64,000 nt of DNA from JACJYM01 sp965230495 (GTDB taxonomy: Bacteria > Bacteroidota > Bacteroidia > Chitinophagales > Saprospiraceae). The position numbers and the translations under genes are program-made. The stretch is taken from positions 248,001 to 312,000 of the forward strand of contig OZ246004.1 of NCBI GenBank assembly GCA_965230495.1. The letters run 5' to 3'. Below, in pieces: positions 26,600 to 34,621 of the stretch (positions are counted from its first letter, which is position 1; each line of letters starts with the position of its first letter). Below the pieces are notes generated by a model, which saw only the letters and a list, made by a program, of their open reading frames with translations, searched no databases and was not told where the DNA came from.

Positions 26600-27859
26600 A
26601 TGATAAAAGTAGATTCCGAAATAGGTGTGCTGAAAAAGGTGATAGTACATCGACCTGATAAAGGGATATCTAGAATATCTCCTAAAAGGGCAGAAGAGTT
26701 ATTGTTTGATGATATTGTTCATGTTCCTCAGATGATGAATGAGCATGATATTTTTACGAAAACTTTGGCCCTGTTTGTCGGAGAGGACAATGTTTTGGAA
26801 GTAGAACAGCTTCTTTTTGAATCTTTGGAAAATGATTCTGCTTTACGGGCAGAACTTGTGGAAAAGGTGATTGAATTGGAAGAATTGCCAAAATCTATTA
26901 GAAAGGAAATAGAATCGTTAGAAAATGATACGTTGACTCAGGTCTTAATTACGGGGTACTTGCAAAGTAAGGACCATATCTATTTTGATCCTATTCCAAA
27001 CTTTATCTTTACTAGGGATATCGCTGTTGCCGTAAAAGATCATATTATAATTACGAAAGCAGCAAAAATGGCCAGATTTCGTGAGAACTTATTAACACGC
27101 TTTATTTTTCTAGCCCATCCAATGTTTTCAGGTTTAAAGGAGTCGAATAAAATCATTAACCTTAATAACTTGGAGAAATTTCCTCCGTCAAGATTTGGAG
27201 ATAGAGTTAGTATTGAGGGAGGAGATGTTATGATGTTTAATCAAAACTATTTATTGATAGGTCATTCCGAACGGACATCTGATCATGCATTTCATTCTAT
27301 AAAGGAATATTTGTTCGAAAATAATATTATTGATAACGTAGTTCAGATAAATATTCCCGATGATCGTTCTTGTATGCATATCGATACTTTATTTACTCGA
27401 ATATCCAAGGACGATATAGTTTGTTTTAAACCCATTGTATATGATGGTAAAGGTAGTAATGTAGAGCTCTATAGAAGAGATGGGTCAAGGGATGTTTTCG
27501 ATAGTATTCGAAGCTTTATGTTGAAAGAAATTAATCCCAATTTTAATTTCATCTTTAGTGGAGAGGGAATTTCGCCTTATCAAGAAAGAGAACAATGGAC
27601 GGATGGTTGCAACCTAGTAGCTCTTAGACCAGGCATAGGGATTACCTATGATAGAAATATTAAAACTGAAGTAGCGTTCAAAAAGGCTGGTTATCAGATT
27701 GTAAAGGCAGAAGAATTGTTAGCTGCTGTGGATCAAGATAAACTCAATATTGGTTCATTAAGAAATACGATAATAACTATTCCCAGTGGTGAATTATCCA
27801 GAGCTAGGGGAGGTTCTCATTGTATGACATGTCCATTGATTAGAGAGGATTTTAAATAG
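26600..27859 (+). CDS. arcA: Arginine deiminase
   Basis: Hydrolyses arginine to citrulline and ammonia. The 419-residue product matches bacterial ADI length and carries the guanidine-modifying core in order: KVIVHRP (residues 12-18), FTRDIAV (about 137, the FTRD aspartate), EGGDVMM (about 210), SCMHIDTLF with the catalytic His (about 260), and the final RGGSHCMTCPL with nucleophile Cys408. Residues about 60-130 form the helical insert typical of ADI. arcB and arcC are not adjacent, so it may serve nitrogen scavenging or another purpose instead of the three-step energy pathway. It heads a run with a thioesterase and a YihY protein at gaps of 9 and 0 bases, and has its own promoter. Confidence 0.87.
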   Translation: MIKVDSEIGVLKKVIVHRPDKGISRISPKRAEELLFDDIVHVPQMMNEHDIFTKTLALFVGEDNVLEVEQLLFESLENDSALRAELVEKVIELEELPKSIRKEIESLENDTLTQVLITGYLQSKDHIYFDPIPNFIFTRDIAVAVKDHIIITKAAKMARFRENLLTRFIFLAHPMFSGLKESNKIINLNNLEKFPPSRFGDRVSIEGGDVMMFNQNYLLIGHSERTSDHAFHSIKEYLFENNIIDNVVQINIPDDRSCMHIDTLFTRISKDDIVCFKPIVYDGKGSNVELYRRDGSRDVFDSIRSFMLKEINPNFNFIFSGEGISPYQEREQWTDGCNLVALRPGIGITYDRNIKTEVAFKKAGYQIVKAEELLAAVDQDKLNIGSLRNTIITIPSGELSRARGGSHCMTCPLIREDFK

Positions 27860-27868
27860 ATTTATCAC

Positions 27869-28279
27869 GTGTATATCCACGAAACAAAGAAGAGAATAAG
27901 ATACGGAGAAACAGATCAGATGGGATATCTGTATTATGGTAATTATGCTTTGTTGTATGAAATAGGAAGAACTGAGGCCATAAGGGATTTAGGGATGTCG
28001 TATAGAAATTTTGAGAAAGAGCTTAAGATAATGATGCCTGTGATGCACGTGGAATCGAAATATATTGCACCTATTTTTTATGATGAATTAATAACGATAA
28101 AAACATGTCTAAGAGAAATGCCATCCAAGCTTATTCATTTTTATCATGAGATTTTAAATGAAAAGGGAAAGGTGGTTCATAAGGCATCTGTCAAGCTATT
28201 CTTCATAGACATGATTTCAAATAAGAGAGTTTCTACTCCTGATAGATTACTTATTCCTTTAAAAACATATTTTGCTTAG
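27869..28279 (+). CDS. Acyl-CoA thioesterase, YbgC/FadM-type hotdog protein
   Basis: A 136-residue single-domain hotdog-fold protein that probably hydrolyses acyl-CoA thioesters. The signature RYGETDQMGYLYYGNYALLYEIGR (residues about 11-34) carries the catalytic Asp (ETDQMG) and the usual helix. HVESKYIAPIFYDELITIKT follows, as in 4-hydroxybenzoyl-CoA thioesterase relatives. The start is GTG, nine bases after the arginine deiminase stop, with no better ATG. The YihY gene starts directly after its stop codon, so the three genes form an operon. The actual acyl substrate is unknown; in the phylum such genes are often linked to envelope lipid genes. Confidence 0.88.
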   Translation: MYIHETKKRIRYGETDQMGYLYYGNYALLYEIGRTEAIRDLGMSYRNFEKELKIMMPVMHVESKYIAPIFYDELITIKTCLREMPSKLIHFYHEILNEKGKVVHKASVKLFFIDMISNKRVSTPDRLLIPLKTYFA

Positions 28280-29224
28280 ATGAACTTGCGGTTTTCATTT
28301 CGCAAATTGCCTATCGTAGGACAAATAATAGGATTAAGTAAGAAATATTCTTTTCCTGGTTTTGGAGGGATTGTGATTTATGATGTAATTAGTTTTGTAA
28401 TTCAAGAGGTTCGTAAAGACAAGATTAGTACCAGAGCGAATAGCATTGCTTTTAGTCTTTTTTTGTCGATATTTCCTTTTATCATCTTCATTTTTACGTT
28501 ACTTCCTTATTTACCCATAGCTACAGATTTTGTCCCTACTATCAGTAAGACTTTAGGAAATATTCTGCCAGAAAGTGCACATTCCTTTTTGATGGAAATT
28601 ATTACTGATATTACGGCCATTAAAAGAAAGGGGTTGCAATCTTTTGGTTTTATTCTGGCTATCTTTTTTTCTTCCAGTGGTCTGTTAACACTGATGTCGG
28701 GTTTCGATAAGTCCTATCATCTAACTTTTAAAAGTCGTGGGTTTTTCAAAAAATATATGGTAGCTATTTTTCTTACCATTCTTTTGGCATTTCTGCTTTT
28801 GGTCTCATTAGTTTTGATCGTTATGGGGAACCCTATACTTGATCTTTTGAATAAAAACAACACCCTACCTGTTTCGATCGAAACCGTTATTTTTTTTCTT
28901 AGGTGGTTTGTTGCTACTTTTTTACTGTATGTTGGAATTACTGTTATTTATATATATGGTCCTTCAATGTACAGACGAGTTAACTTCATAAACCCTGGAA
29001 GTTTGCTTGCAACTGGTTTTAGTTTACTCACGAGTATTGGCTTTTCCTGGTTTGTTGATCAATTTGGAAGATACAATGAACTTTATGGGTCTATTGGTGC
29101 TTTAATAGTTATATTATTGTGGCTTCAATACAATGCCTACGTTTTAATTATAGGTTTTGAATTAAATGCTAGTATAGCGGTAAATAGAGATTTAGTCGTA
29201 GAGGAGGCAAGGGATTTGACTTAA
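28280..29224 (+). CDS. YihY/BrkB-family inner-membrane protein
   Basis: A 314-residue membrane protein with about six hydrophobic segments. The family hallmark lies in the first segment region: ISTRANSIAFSLFLSIFPFIIF (residues about 49-70) and IKRKGLQSFGFILAIFFSSSG. The third region YRRVNFINPGSLLATGF and the end DQFGRYNELYGSIGALIVIL complete the YihY pattern. These proteins were once thought to be RNase BN; a transport or envelope role is now assumed but unproven. The ATG abuts the stop of the thioesterase gene. It is the last gene before the gyrB promoter. Confidence 0.9.
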   Translation: MNLRFSFRKLPIVGQIIGLSKKYSFPGFGGIVIYDVISFVIQEVRKDKISTRANSIAFSLFLSIFPFIIFIFTLLPYLPIATDFVPTISKTLGNILPESAHSFLMEIITDITAIKRKGLQSFGFILAIFFSSSGLLTLMSGFDKSYHLTFKSRGFFKKYMVAIFLTILLAFLLLVSLVLIVMGNPILDLLNKNNTLPVSIETVIFFLRWFVATFLLYVGITVIYIYGPSMYRRVNFINPGSLLATGFSLLTSIGFSWFVDQFGRYNELYGSIGALIVILLWLQYNAYVLIIGFELNASIAVNRDLVVEEARDLT

Positions 29225-29265
29225 TTAATGACATATTAAAACTTCTTTTATATAACTTAATTTAA

Positions 29266-29273
29266 TATCTTTG
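29266..29273 (+). promoter_or_regulatory. gyrB promoter -7 box
   Basis: TATCTTTG is a perfect TAnnTTTG box 36 bases before the gyrB ATG. No clear -33 TTG was found. Confidence 0.65.
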
Positions 29274-29308
29274 CACGATTTCAATAGACAATTTTTAGAC
29301 AAATATAA

Positions 29309-31252
29309 ATGACTGAGAATAAGAGTAATTATGGTGCTGGTAATATTACGGCACTTGAAGGATTAGAAGCTGTTCGGAAAAGACCTGGAATGTACATCGG
29401 TTCTACGGATGGAAAGGGACTTCATCATCTGGTTTGGGAAGTTGTGGATAACTCTATCGATGAGCATTTGGCAGGGCACTGTTCTAATATTGATGTTATC
29501 ATTCATGATGATAATAGCATTACTGTTAAGGATAATGGTCGAGGTATACCAACCGGCATGCATGAGAAACTCCAAAAATCAGCCCTTGAAGTGGTCATGA
29601 CGGTACTTCACGCCGGTGGTAAATTTGATAAAGATACTTATAAAGTGTCTGGAGGTTTACACGGTGTTGGTGTTTCATGTGTAAACGCCCTATCGAGTTA
29701 TTTAAAAGCGGAAGTTCATAGAGAAGGTAAAGTTTTTGTTCAGGAATACTCTCAGGGAAAGCCAAAAGAGGATGTTAAGTCAGTAGGCAGTTCTGATCAT
29801 AGAGGCACAAATATTACTTTTAAGCCTGATGCTGAAATATTCGAAGAATTAGTTTACAATTTTTCTACTCTGCATAGTAGAATGAAGGAATTGTCCTACC
29901 TGAACAAAGGGTTATATCTTTCTTTGACTGACGAAAGAGTAAAAGAAGAAGATGGTTCGTTTAAGAAAAATGAGTATTACTCTGAAGGAGGACTGAAGGA
30001 ATTTGTCAAGTATCTTGATGAAACTAGAACGCCAATCATTGCCGAGCCTATTTATGTGGTGGGAAAAGAAGATAATGTAGAGGTGGAAGTTGCTATGCAA
30101 TACAACACGGGGTATCAGGAACATATATATTCATTTGTCAATAATATTAACACTCGAGAGGGTGGCACTCACGTGGCAGGATTTAGAAGAGCAGTGAATA
30201 GATTGTTTAAACAATATGGTGAAGAAAATGGGTTGTTTAGTAAATTAAAGTTTAATATATCAGGGGAAGATTTTAGGGAAGGATTGACTGCTATTGTTTC
30301 TGTGAAAGTGCCGGAGCCTCAGTTTAAAGGGCAGACAAAAGGTGAGTTGGGTAATAGTGAAGTTACAGGTATTGTTTCAAGAGCTGTTGGGGATGTTTTG
30401 AAATATTATTTAGAAGAAAATCCTCAGGATGCGAAGAGAATTGTAGATAAGGTTATCCTTGCAGCTACGGCACGCCATGCCGCCCGTAAGGCCCGTGAAA
30501 TGGTACAAAGAAAGAATGTACTTACAGGGGGTGGGTTGCCTGGTAAATTATCAGATTGTAGTTCTAAAGATCCAGGTGAATCAGAAATATTTTTAGTAGA
30601 GGGAGACTCTGCAGGTGGAACTGCAAAACAAGGAAGAGATAGAAATTTTCAAGCTATACTGCCATTGAGAGGTAAGATCCTTAATGTAGAAAAGGCATTG
30701 GAATACAAAATATATGAAAACGAGGAGATTAAAAATATTTTCACCGCTCTGGGAGTCAGTATTGAGGAAAAGGATGGTGAAAAAATTCTTAATACAGAAA
30801 AACTAAGGTATCATAAAGTAGTGATTATGTGTGATGCGGATGTCGATGGAAGTCATATTACTACTCTTATCTTGACTTTTTTCTTCAGATATATGACTAC
30901 CTTGATTGAAAATGGTCATATATATATTGCAGCTCCTCCTCTCTATATGGTCAAACGAGGAAAAGAATTTAGATACTGTTGGAATGAGGAAGAGAGACTT
31001 GAAGCCGTTGAAGCCTATGGGGGCTCTGAAGCATCAGGAATTAAAATACAGAGATATAAGGGACTTGGAGAAATGAATGCAGAGCAGCTTTGGGAAACAA
31101 CTATGGATCCTGATACTCGTATTTTGAGGCAAGTTACGATTGAAGATGCAATTGAGTCAGATAGGGTTTTTTCTATGTTGATGGGCGACGAAGTACCTCC
31201 AAGAAGACAGTTTATAGAAGAAAATGCTAAATATGCTAATATTGATGCCTAG
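29309..31252 (+). CDS. gyrB: DNA gyrase subunit B
   Basis: ATPase subunit of the type II topoisomerase that puts negative supercoils into DNA. The 647 residues fit the short GyrB form without the proteobacterial insert. GHKL ATPase motifs are EVVDNSIDEH (N-box, about residue 45), VKDNGRGIP (about 77) and GLHGVGVSCVNALS (about 118). The TOPRIM part has FLVEGDSAGGTAKQGRDR (about 430) and the magnesium motif CDADVDGSHI (about 510). RYKGLGEMNAEQLWETTMDP near the end is the tail domain that contacts GyrA. parE can look alike, but the presence of GRGIPTGMHEK and GMYIGSTDGKGLHHLVWE fits gyrB. A very strong terminator follows. Confidence 0.96.
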   Translation: MTENKSNYGAGNITALEGLEAVRKRPGMYIGSTDGKGLHHLVWEVVDNSIDEHLAGHCSNIDVIIHDDNSITVKDNGRGIPTGMHEKLQKSALEVVMTVLHAGGKFDKDTYKVSGGLHGVGVSCVNALSSYLKAEVHREGKVFVQEYSQGKPKEDVKSVGSSDHRGTNITFKPDAEIFEELVYNFSTLHSRMKELSYLNKGLYLSLTDERVKEEDGSFKKNEYYSEGGLKEFVKYLDETRTPIIAEPIYVVGKEDNVEVEVAMQYNTGYQEHIYSFVNNINTREGGTHVAGFRRAVNRLFKQYGEENGLFSKLKFNISGEDFREGLTAIVSVKVPEPQFKGQTKGELGNSEVTGIVSRAVGDVLKYYLEENPQDAKRIVDKVILAATARHAARKAREMVQRKNVLTGGGLPGKLSDCSSKDPGESEIFLVEGDSAGGTAKQGRDRNFQAILPLRGKILNVEKALEYKIYENEEIKNIFTALGVSIEEKDGEKILNTEKLRYHKVVIMCDADVDGSHITTLILTFFFRYMTTLIENGHIYIAAPPLYMVKRGKEFRYCWNEEERLEAVEAYGGSEASGIKIQRYKGLGEMNAEQLWETTMDPDTRILRQVTIEDAIESDRVFSMLMGDEVPPRRQFIEENAKYANIDA

Positions 31253-31270
31253 GTTCAATATGTTTGAATA

Positions 31271-31310
31271 AAATAAAAGGGATGTTTCAAACGAAACATC
31301 CCTTTTATTT
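31271..31310 (+). terminator. gyrB terminator
   Basis: AAATAAAAGGGATGTTTC and its exact complement GAAACATCCCTTTTATTT make an 18-bp perfect stem with a four-base loop and a T-rich tail, 18 bases after the gyrB stop. Confidence 0.92.
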
Positions 31311-31330
31311 TTTATTTATTTAGAATAAAG

Positions 31331-31446
31331 CTAGTTACATCTAACGGCAGTAAAAGTCCCATCTAAATAGTTATTGGAATCGAAGTCAATTTTCACTTCA
31401 ACAGTAATAGAGCTGTCCTGAATAGATGTTATTCGATAATTGATAT
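31331..31446 (-). pseudogene. C-terminal remnant of a gene truncated at an IS element
   Basis: The minus strand reads an open frame ending DGTFTAVRCN followed by TAG, with SSITVEVKIDFDSNNYLDG before it. This looks like the end of a beta-sandwich secreted protein. The frame runs up to the IS end at 31447 and meets a stop just inside the element. Joining the far IS flank does not restore a long frame. So the upstream part has been lost or the piece is chance sequence. Confidence 0.4.
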
Positions 31447-31468
31447 TGCCCCGAAGAGTTGGACAGAG
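31447..31468 (+). repeat. IS left terminal inverted repeat
   Basis: Starts TGCCCCGAAGAGTTGGACA; partner at 32695-32716. Confidence 0.75.
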
Positions 31469-31502
31469 TTAAACAGCCCACAAGCATAAAAAGAATAAAT
31501 TT

Positions 31503-31826
31503 ATGCTTATGAAAAAGAGAATATATAGTAAAGAATTTAAGCTTCAGTCCATAGAGCTGGCAGAACAAAGGGAAAATGTTTCTCAAGTAGCCAGAGAGCT
31601 AGGGATCAGAGCTGATATGTTAAGGAGATGGGTCAGAGAATATAATGACAAGAAGTCAGCAGCTTTTGGGGGAAGTGGTACTAAACATCATACTAGCAAT
31701 AATAAACTAGTGGAGTTGCAACGATTAAAAAGAGAACTTAGGCAAGTAAAACTAGAACGGGATATATTAAAAAAAGCAGTGAGCATCTTCTCCAAGAGCG
31801 ACAGCATAAATATAGATTCATTATGA
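31503..31826 (+). CDS. IS3-family transposase OrfA (HTH)
   Basis: A 107-residue DNA-binding subunit of the IS3-family transposase. Residues about 5-50 form the helix-turn-helix (YSKEFKLQSIELAEQRENVS, QVARELGIRADMLRRWVREY). A leucine-zipper-like helix (LQRLKRELRQVKLERDILKK) follows and would mediate multimer formation. The start at 31503 is ATG and a second ATG lies two codons later. The gene ends in ATGA overlap with OrfB, and the A7 tract at codons 90-91 allows a -1 shift to make the OrfAB fusion. Confidence 0.92.
   Translation: MLMKKRIYSKEFKLQSIELAEQRENVSQVARELGIRADMLRRWVREYNDKKSAAFGGSGTKHHTSNNKLVELQRLKRELRQVKLERDILKKAVSIFSKSDSINIDSL
31769..31775 (+). other. Programmed -1 frameshift site (A7)
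   Basis: The codons read TTA AAA AAA G, so A AAA AAA G is the classic IS3 slippery heptamer. The OrfB frame is -1 relative to OrfA and is open from this site through the OrfB ATG, as required for an OrfAB fusion transposase. Confidence 0.8.
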
Positions 31827-32683
31827 GGTATGGTGATATTTATCCTGTTGAGAAGATGTGTAAGATACTCAAAGTAAGTAGATCATCATATTATTACTGG
31901 CGTAAGCACCCTATATCTAAAAGGGAAAGGAGAAATAGAGAATTATTATCAATGATTAAACAAGTATACCGTACTAGCAAAGGTATTTATGGTTCACCAA
32001 GAATAACCAAAGAGCTGAAAATGAATGGAGTCCAGGTATCTAAAAAGAAGGTAGCAGCTATAATGCAACAAAATAATATTATAAGTATTGTCAAAAAGAA
32101 ATTTAAGATCACCACAGATTCAAAACATAATTATGCGATTTCACCCAATTTATTGAAACAGCACTTTATAGTAAGTAAAGCTTCTCAAGTATGGGTGAGT
32201 GATATTACTTATATCCGCACCCGTCAAGGGTGGCTATATTTGACTGTCATTCTTGATTTATATGATCGTAAAGTCATAGGATGGTCAATGAGTAATACGA
32301 TGCATACCAAAAATACTATTGTGCCGGCATGGCATATGGCATGTAATAACAGAGAGGTAGGACAATCTATGATTTTTCATTCGGATAGAGGTGTGCAATA
32401 TGCTTCTGATAAGTTTAGAAAAATACTAAAAGCATATCCTATGGTTAGACAATCCATGAGTAGAAAAGCCAATTGCTGGGATAATGCCGTAGCTGAATCC
32501 TTTTTCAAATCTTTGAAAGTAGAAGCTATTTATCCCCTCACATTTAATAATAGAAAGGATGCTAAATTAGCTGTATTTCAATATATTGAGGCTTGGTATA
32601 ATACCAACAGAAGACATTCCTTCTTAGGTGGATTAACTATTAGTGAATTTGAACAATTAAATCAATTAAATTATGCAGCTTGA
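31823..32683 (+). CDS. IS3-family transposase OrfB (DDE integrase core)
   Basis: A 286-residue catalytic subunit. Residues about 5-110 contain an HTH_21-like region (RNRELLSMIKQVYRTSKGIYGSPRI). The rve integrase core follows with the three acidic residues: VWVSDITYIRT (first Asp), IFHSDRGVQYAS (second Asp) and NCWDNAVAESFFKSLK (Glu). The C-terminus WYNTNRRHSFLGGLTISEFE is also family-typical. All active-site residues are present. It is expressed as an OrfAB fusion after frameshifting and possibly alone through the ATGA overlap. Confidence 0.95.
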   Translation: MRYGDIYPVEKMCKILKVSRSSYYYWRKHPISKRERRNRELLSMIKQVYRTSKGIYGSPRITKELKMNGVQVSKKKVAAIMQQNNIISIVKKKFKITTDSKHNYAISPNLLKQHFIVSKASQVWVSDITYIRTRQGWLYLTVILDLYDRKVIGWSMSNTMHTKNTIVPAWHMACNNREVGQSMIFHSDRGVQYASDKFRKILKAYPMVRQSMSRKANCWDNAVAESFFKSLKVEAIYPLTFNNRKDAKLAVFQYIEAWYNTNRRHSFLGGLTISEFEQLNQLNYAA

Positions 32684-32694
32684 GGTCTGTTCTC

Positions 32695-32716
32695 TAATGT
32701 ACAATTTATTGGGGCA
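32695..32716 (+). repeat. IS right terminal inverted repeat
   Basis: Ends TGTACAATTTATTGGGGCA, the imperfect inverse complement of the left end at 31447. Confidence 0.75.
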
Positions 32717-33006
32717 ATTCCAGGGTAAATAAAGTCCAAATCACTAGATAACTATTAAGTGATAAGATAATTTAAAGATGAGTTAGGAATTCCTCTTTTA
32801 TATAGACCATATATTCTTTTCTCTCGTATTCATATTATTGACAATTTGTTAGCAGCAAAAAGAGCTCGTTTTACACATTCTTGTTAATTTATAAGACAAA
32901 TGCATATAAAGTAGACAAAAAACTCGATCAAAGTTCAAGTTTAAGAACACTAACATATAGATCTAAGCGTTTGAACTATTGTTTTTAGTAATTAAATTTT
33001 TATATA

Positions 33007-33921
33007 ATGAATAAAATTGGATTAGTATATGTAATCGCTTTAGCTATTTTTACTGGTTGTAGTAAAGATAATGATCAAGAAGTATTACAAACTTCAGAGT
33101 ATACAAATAAGTTTATAAGCGAAAATGAAGAAATTTATCACATTGAAAGTGGAAGTTCTTCATTCGAAATTGAAGCACGGAATGGTTGTAAAATTCGATT
33201 TGAAGAAAATTCCTTTTTGAAAGATGGAGTTGTTTTTAATGGTAGGATTCGATTCCGATTTGTTTTAATTACCAATAGAGTTGATATGATCAAATCAGGA
33301 ATGCTTACAATGTACGAGAATTCTGAAGGAGTTCACATGTTAGAGTCTGGAGGAGAGTACTTTTTGCAGGCATATGATGATTCTGACGATAAATTGCTTA
33401 GTTCTTCCAAGCCTTATGAACTATTTATTCCAATATCATTAAGTGGTACTCAAAGTGATAACATGGAATTGTTCTTTATGGAAGACCAAAGCGATACATT
33501 TTGGGAATTGGCGCCAAAAGACACCCTTGGTCTCCATTTTAACAGAGTTTTTAGTGGTGAGGGTATTTTTCGTGTCGTGACCACTCAATTTGGATGGATA
33601 AATATTGACGCTATCAATTATTATTCGGGAGTCAGTTATGAGTTTAGTTTTAAATACCCAAAAGGTTTTGACAACACTAATTCCTTAGTGTTCTTAGTTT
33701 TAGACAACTACCCCAATTCAGTTGCAAATTTAAGCATCAAGGTTCCTGAAAACGAAACGGGTAAGATTATTTTTGTTGCTCGAACCAATGATCATTTCCA
33801 TATTACTTATGAATCATTTGTTGCAACATTTGACCGAGAATTCGATTTCACTGATAATGAATTGATAAAAGTTCCACTCAAAGATTTTGACGATTACCTA
33901 TTGTCAGTTTTAGAGGAATAG
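33007..33921 (+). CDS. Putative lipoprotein of unknown function
   Basis: A 304-residue product with lipoprotein signal MNKIGLVYVIALAIFTGC; Cys18 would be lipidated. The rest is predicted beta-rich. A repeated alternation such as FEENSFLKDGVVFNGRIRFRF and PKDTLGLHFNRVFSGEGIF is typical of secreted Bacteroidota sandwiches. I do not recognise a family. It stands 290 bases after the IS element in the accessory region. The preceding spacer holds a loose 7-bp palindrome (AGTTCAA ... TTGAACT, 32932-32977) but no clear promoter box. It was probably acquired with its neighbours, as no core partner is close. Confidence 0.7.
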   Translation: MNKIGLVYVIALAIFTGCSKDNDQEVLQTSEYTNKFISENEEIYHIESGSSSFEIEARNGCKIRFEENSFLKDGVVFNGRIRFRFVLITNRVDMIKSGMLTMYENSEGVHMLESGGEYFLQAYDDSDDKLLSSSKPYELFIPISLSGTQSDNMELFFMEDQSDTFWELAPKDTLGLHFNRVFSGEGIFRVVTTQFGWINIDAINYYSGVSYEFSFKYPKGFDNTNSLVFLVLDNYPNSVANLSIKVPENETGKIIFVARTNDHFHITYESFVATFDREFDFTDNELIKVPLKDFDDYLLSVLEE

Positions 33922-33942
33922 AGTGTATTCATATTTCAATAA

Positions 33943-34278
33943 ATGCCCATGTTTCGTGCTCCAATACGATCTAAAAGATGCCTTATACTAGCGGATGGTT
34001 TTATAGAAGGTACCACAAACGAAAAATTAGATAAGCCGCATCTAGTATATGATGCTGAGAATGAAAGACTATTGGCAATGGCCGGAATTTGGGATGAATG
34101 GGTAAATAAAGAAACAGGAGAGGTGCATCATAGCTTTGCAATTATCACAACACCACCTAATAAATTGCTTCAAAAGATACCTCACCACCGAAGTCCTTTA
34201 ATTTTACCTCAAGACTTACAAAGAGCTTGGATTAGTAATATACCACTACATGAAGTTAGAATTACAAGGAATGGGTGA
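33943..34278 (+). pseudogene. SRAP-family (SOS-response-associated peptidase) gene fragment
   Basis: The translated piece matches only the middle of the SRAP/HMCES family. FRAPIRSKRCLILADGFIEG corresponds to the family's F-R-RCL-PADGFYEW region, then LAMAGIWDEWVN and FAIITTPPN, and finally HHRSPLILPQDLQRAWI. Real SRAP proteins are about 220 residues and start with a catalytic Cys2 that crosslinks to abasic sites. Here the first roughly 80 residues, including Cys2, are missing (a stop codon lies directly before the first ATG), and the end is cut by a frame change near 34278. It is a dead remnant left by rearrangement in the accessory region. Confidence 0.75.
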
Positions 34279-34534
34279 AACAACAGCTCGTAAACGTAGA
34301 AAGGGAGAAACGCTGTATGCTCGTAATGAAATTGGTAGATTGAGAGATCCTAACGATAATTCTGATATTGTATTTTATTATGATCCAATTGATAATCTAT
34401 ATTTTGCTCGCAAAAGAGATCTGAATGATCATACTAAACCAGATACAAAAATTGGCACTAAGGAAGAACTACTGGAGCGACTTAGAAAGGTTTATTCGGA
34501 GGATGAAATTAATAACCTCGATTTATCAGACTAG
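34250..34534 (+). CDS. Small hypothetical protein
   Basis: A 94-residue charged product that overlaps the end of the SRAP fragment in another frame. It contains ETTARKRRKGETLYARNEIG and ELLERLRKVYSEDEI. No known family. An internal ATG at 34271 (MGETTARKRR) could be the true start. The acidic, helical look is plausible for a real protein, but it lies in a decayed stretch, so it could be part of a broken gene. Confidence 0.4.
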   Translation: MKLELQGMGETTARKRRKGETLYARNEIGRLRDPNDNSDIVFYYDPIDNLYFARKRDLNDHTKPDTKIGTKEELLERLRKVYSEDEINNLDLSD

Positions 34535-34621
34535 CCTTTCATTTTATTTGCTACTGTTGTCCAAATTACACCAACGATCAGATGCTTGACTACTGCAGCA
34601 ATGATGAATTATCTTTCTTTA

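Larger units (their letters stand above)
31447..32716 (+). mobile_element. IS3-family insertion sequence, apparently intact
   Basis: A 1270-bp element with imperfect terminal inverted repeats that begin TG and end CA: TGCCCCGAAGAGTTGGACA at the left and, read inward from the right, TGCCCCAATAAATTGTACA, 14 of 19 identical. It encodes OrfA and OrfB in overlapping frames with an A7 frameshift site and a complete DDE triad, so it could be mobile. A clear target duplication is not visible: only two bases (AT) match on the two sides, instead of the three or four usual for IS3. This suggests an old insertion or a deletion after insertion. It marks the left edge of an accessory region right after gyrB. 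Confidence 0.9.

Noticed and set aside
32743..32886. Plus-strand frame reading DELGIPLLYRPYILFSRIHI and on to a stop
   Set aside because: Only about 38 codons after a stop, no start codon and no family; it could be a gene remnant next to the IS but cannot be supported.
34534..34621. Short hydrophobic minus-strand frame (IAAVVKHLIVGVIW) in the gap after the lipoprotein gene
   Set aside because: About 25 codons directly after a stop codon and with no start; too short to call.
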